DNA of 8,893 nt from a bacterium Ga0077546 (GTDB lineage: Bacteria; Cyanobacteriota; Vampirovibrionia; Obscuribacterales; Obscuribacteraceae). This document shows positions 7,153 through 8,893 of this stretch, piece after piece. Made by a program: the position numbers and the translations under genes. The notes under the pieces were generated by a model. That model did no database searches and had not been told where the DNA came from. It worked only from the letters and a program-made list of their open reading frames with translations. The stretch spans positions 1 through 8,893 of the forward strand of contig LNEX01000255.1 in the NCBI GenBank assembly GCA_001464165.1, in the 5' to 3' direction. Numbering within the stretch: position 1 is the first letter of the stretch; every line of letters begins with the position of its first letter.

Positions 7153-7698
7153 ATGACATTAAATGAGACTTCAGCCACCTCCCAACCGAACGGCTCGAAA
7201 CCCACAGCGAAAGAGCTTATAGTGAACGAGCTGAGAGAAATATTTGCCGTTATGATTTATCTCTGGGTAAGTCTTTCACTATTATCAACAGTAAAATCGC
7301 TCGTACTAGTACAGCAAGGCATCAACGATTTTGCCCACGGCTACCAGGTCGCTGCAGTTCTTGCCCTAGGAGCGGCAAAAGTCGTGGTTGTGGTCCAAGA
7401 TCTCAAACCCATGAGAGCGTGGGACACCAGACCGCTGATTTGGGCGGTTCTCTATAAAACCACTTTGATGGCCATAATTGTAGACTGTGCCCTCAAGGTA
7501 GAAGAAAAGCTCTTTGATCATCATGCTGCGACACAGGCAGCAGTCGCCCATCCGATAGTCTTGATGGTGGCGCACCAAACAGTCCTATTTTCAATTTTCG
7601 CTGTACTGTTTTTAATACGGGGACTTAATCGAAGGCTAGGACCAGGAAAGCTCTCCAAGCTAATTTTAGCGGCTCCAAGTCAAGCCGAAGTAGCATGA
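7153..7698 (+). CDS. Conserved four-helix integral membrane protein of unknown function
   Basis: The ATG at 7153 starts a 181-aa protein with no strong Shine-Dalgarno (only GAGCAG about 5 nt upstream). The first 27 residues are polar. Four membrane segments follow at about 28-49, 64-84, 95-114 and 137-157, then a basic GLNRRLGPGK and a short tail. The central signature, ALGAAKVVVVVQDL followed by PLIWAVLYKTTLMAIIVDCALKVEE, resembles a conserved membrane family I have met as hypothetical proteins in proteobacteria, with the pattern LAKV-x-EDL then P-x-x-VL-KS/T and a conserved LEE. That recognition is from memory and untested. Charged residues inside or beside helices (Lys76, Asp83, Lys102, Asp111) could matter for function. 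It is divergent from the DUF1254 gene and its stop lies 2 bp from the kinase stop. Function unknown. Confidence 0.82.
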   Translation: MTLNETSATSQPNGSKPTAKELIVNELREIFAVMIYLWVSLSLLSTVKSLVLVQQGINDFAHGYQVAAVLALGAAKVVVVVQDLKPMRAWDTRPLIWAVLYKTTLMAIIVDCALKVEEKLFDHHAATQAAVAHPIVLMVAHQTVLFSIFAVLFLIRGLNRRLGPGKLSKLILAAPSQAEVA

Positions 7699-7700
7699 AG

Positions 7701-8893
7701 TCAGTGCCTAAAGCGATGATTGAACCAGGAAAGTAATTCGTCTCGACGACCAGACCAAGTATCTATTTTGGCTGATTCGGCCTGAGCATCGGCCTGCAAA
7801 CTTTCGGCTACGCTATTGCCAGCCATAACCTGGCCCAGTGCATCTTTCAGCGCCGCGGCCGACTGATAGCGATGGTCTTTGTCCTTAGCCAAACACTTAG
7901 CTACTATATTGTTCAACTTCACCTGCAAAACTGGTGCAAGCCCATCGAGAGTCATTTCTGGCGCATCAGTGGTAATTTGCTTAACCAAAATATCTACTGA
8001 ATCTTTGCCGTTAAAAGGGGGATTGCCTTGCAGAGTTTCAAATAAAGCACAGCCCAAAGAATAAATGTCGGTGCGCCTGTCGAGCAGTTCGCCTCGCGCT
8101 TGCTCCGGACTCATATAAGCTGGACTGCCGAGCACATCACCGATTTGTGTAATCTGATCAGCCTGACTAACATTGACTGAGCGAGCCAAGCCAAAGTCAA
8201 CAAGCTTTACAATCACACCTTCATCACCATTATGAATCAGCATCAGGTTACTGGGTTTAATGTCGCGATGGACAATTTCTTTTTGATGAGCATGCTCAAG
8301 ACCAGAGCACGCCTGAGTGAAAATATCAATTACTTCACGTAAGGGCGGCCGACCGTATTGCTTAAGATACTCAGCCAGACTGGCTCCGTCTACGAACTCC
8401 ATAACGAGATAGGGCTGACCCTGTTCAGCCACGCCGAAGTCACGCACAGCGACAATGTTGGGATGCGACAACATTGCCGTAACTCGAGCTTCTCGTTGAA
8501 ATCGCGGCACTGTGTCAGATTGAGCCATGGCCCTTAAATGCAAAACTTTAAGAGCAACACTACTGCCTATACTAAGTTGCTTGGCGCGATAAACTAAGCC
8601 ACTACCACCACCGCCAATCAACTCAACCAGTTCATATTTGCCATTAAATATGGTGCCAAGATAAGGGTCAACATCAAGATCGGCCTCAACAAGATCTTGC
8701 GAAAAGGGAGAGGTACTTTCAGTGCGAACTTCGGGATAGAGATGACTAAAGACAAGTTTGCCTTTTGGGTCAAACTTTTTGCGCAACTTTCTGATTGCCA
8801 TCTTCAGCTTGGGCTCACTCTTCTCGGCATCGCCAATCCAGATGGAGGCAAGCAAATCTTCAATTGTGGGCCGAATATGCGGATACTTAGCGG
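7701..8893 (-). CDS. Ser/Thr protein kinase (Hanks type) with an N-terminal winged-helix-like segment; 5' end outside the window
   Basis: The frame stays open to the right edge, so the gene is partial and its start is not seen; TTG 8855 is only the first in-window start-like codon and is used for numbering. The kinase domain covers about 74-340 with all key elements: glycine loop GGGGSG (81-86), Lys103 in VALKVL, Glu122, HRDIKPSN (196-203), DFGLA (220-224), SPAYMSPEQ (244-252) and DIYSLGCALFE. It should be an active cytoplasmic kinase. Ahead of it, from the window edge, runs IEDLLASIW then LKMAIRKLRKKFDPKGK, which resembles the recognition-helix part of an OmpR/PhoB-type winged-helix domain. 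The C-terminus (about 345-384) has no membrane segment, PASTA or other sensor. It converges on the membrane protein gene with 2 bp between stops. The winged-helix assignment is inference and rests on only part of that domain. Confidence 0.93.
   Translation of the reverse strand, partial: AKYPHIRPTIEDLLASIWIGDAEKSEPKLKMAIRKLRKKFDPKGKLVFSHLYPEVRTESTSPFSQDLVEADLDVDPYLGTIFNGKYELVELIGGGGSGLVYRAKQLSIGSSVALKVLHLRAMAQSDTVPRFQREARVTAMLSHPNIVAVRDFGVAEQGQPYLVMEFVDGASLAEYLKQYGRPPLREVIDIFTQACSGLEHAHQKEIVHRDIKPSNLMLIHNGDEGVIVKLVDFGLARSVNVSQADQITQIGDVLGSPAYMSPEQARGELLDRRTDIYSLGCALFETLQGNPPFNGKDSVDILVKQITTDAPEMTLDGLAPVLQVKLNNIVAKCLAKDKDHRYQSAAALKDALGQVMAGNSVAESLQADAQAESAKIDTWSGRRDELLSWFNHRFRH

Overview
The window looks like a chromosomal segment from a Gram-negative-type bacterium of medium GC content. 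Its genes are densely packed but carry no phage, plasmid or transposon signature. The family mix is an exported DUF255/thioredoxin protein, a DUF547 protein, a DUF1254/DUF1214 protein and a Hanks-type Ser/Thr kinase, together with several lineage-specific exported or hypothetical proteins and frequent GTG starts. This is compatible with a non-photosynthetic cyanobacterial relative (Obscuribacterales/Melainabacteria-like) or another kinase-rich environmental lineage. The assignment is an impression from gene content and was not tested.

Layout. Positions 1-306 hold no supportable gene. Two + strand genes follow: an exported protein whose C-terminal half looks like a class I glutamine amidotransferase-type fold (307-1596), and a small hydrophilic protein of unknown function (1726-2172). 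They converge on a minus-strand block. Read in its transcription direction, that block is a DUF1254/DUF1214 protein (7094-5730), an intrinsic terminator (5701-5663), a GNAT acetyltransferase (5630-5178), an exported DUF255 thioredoxin-like protein overlapping it by 4 bases (5181-3319), a 201-bp gap with a 15-bp tandem repeat, and an exported DUF547 protein (3117-2215). Divergent from the DUF1254 gene is a four-helix membrane protein (7153-7698). This gene converges, 2 bp apart, on a Ser/Thr protein kinase that runs off the right edge (8893-7701).

How the genes may work together. The GNAT and DUF255 genes are almost certainly one translationally coupled unit. The DUF547 gene may be the third member, because no terminator is visible in the gap. 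Two of these three products carry export signals and several cysteines, so an envelope-associated role is possible, but this is inference.

The points most worth a second look are: an apparent OmpR-type winged-helix segment fused in front of the kinase domain; a tandem repeat that reiterates the stop codon of the DUF255 gene four times in frame; and the two unrecognised + strand proteins at the left. I see no convincing sign of a wholly new multi-gene system.
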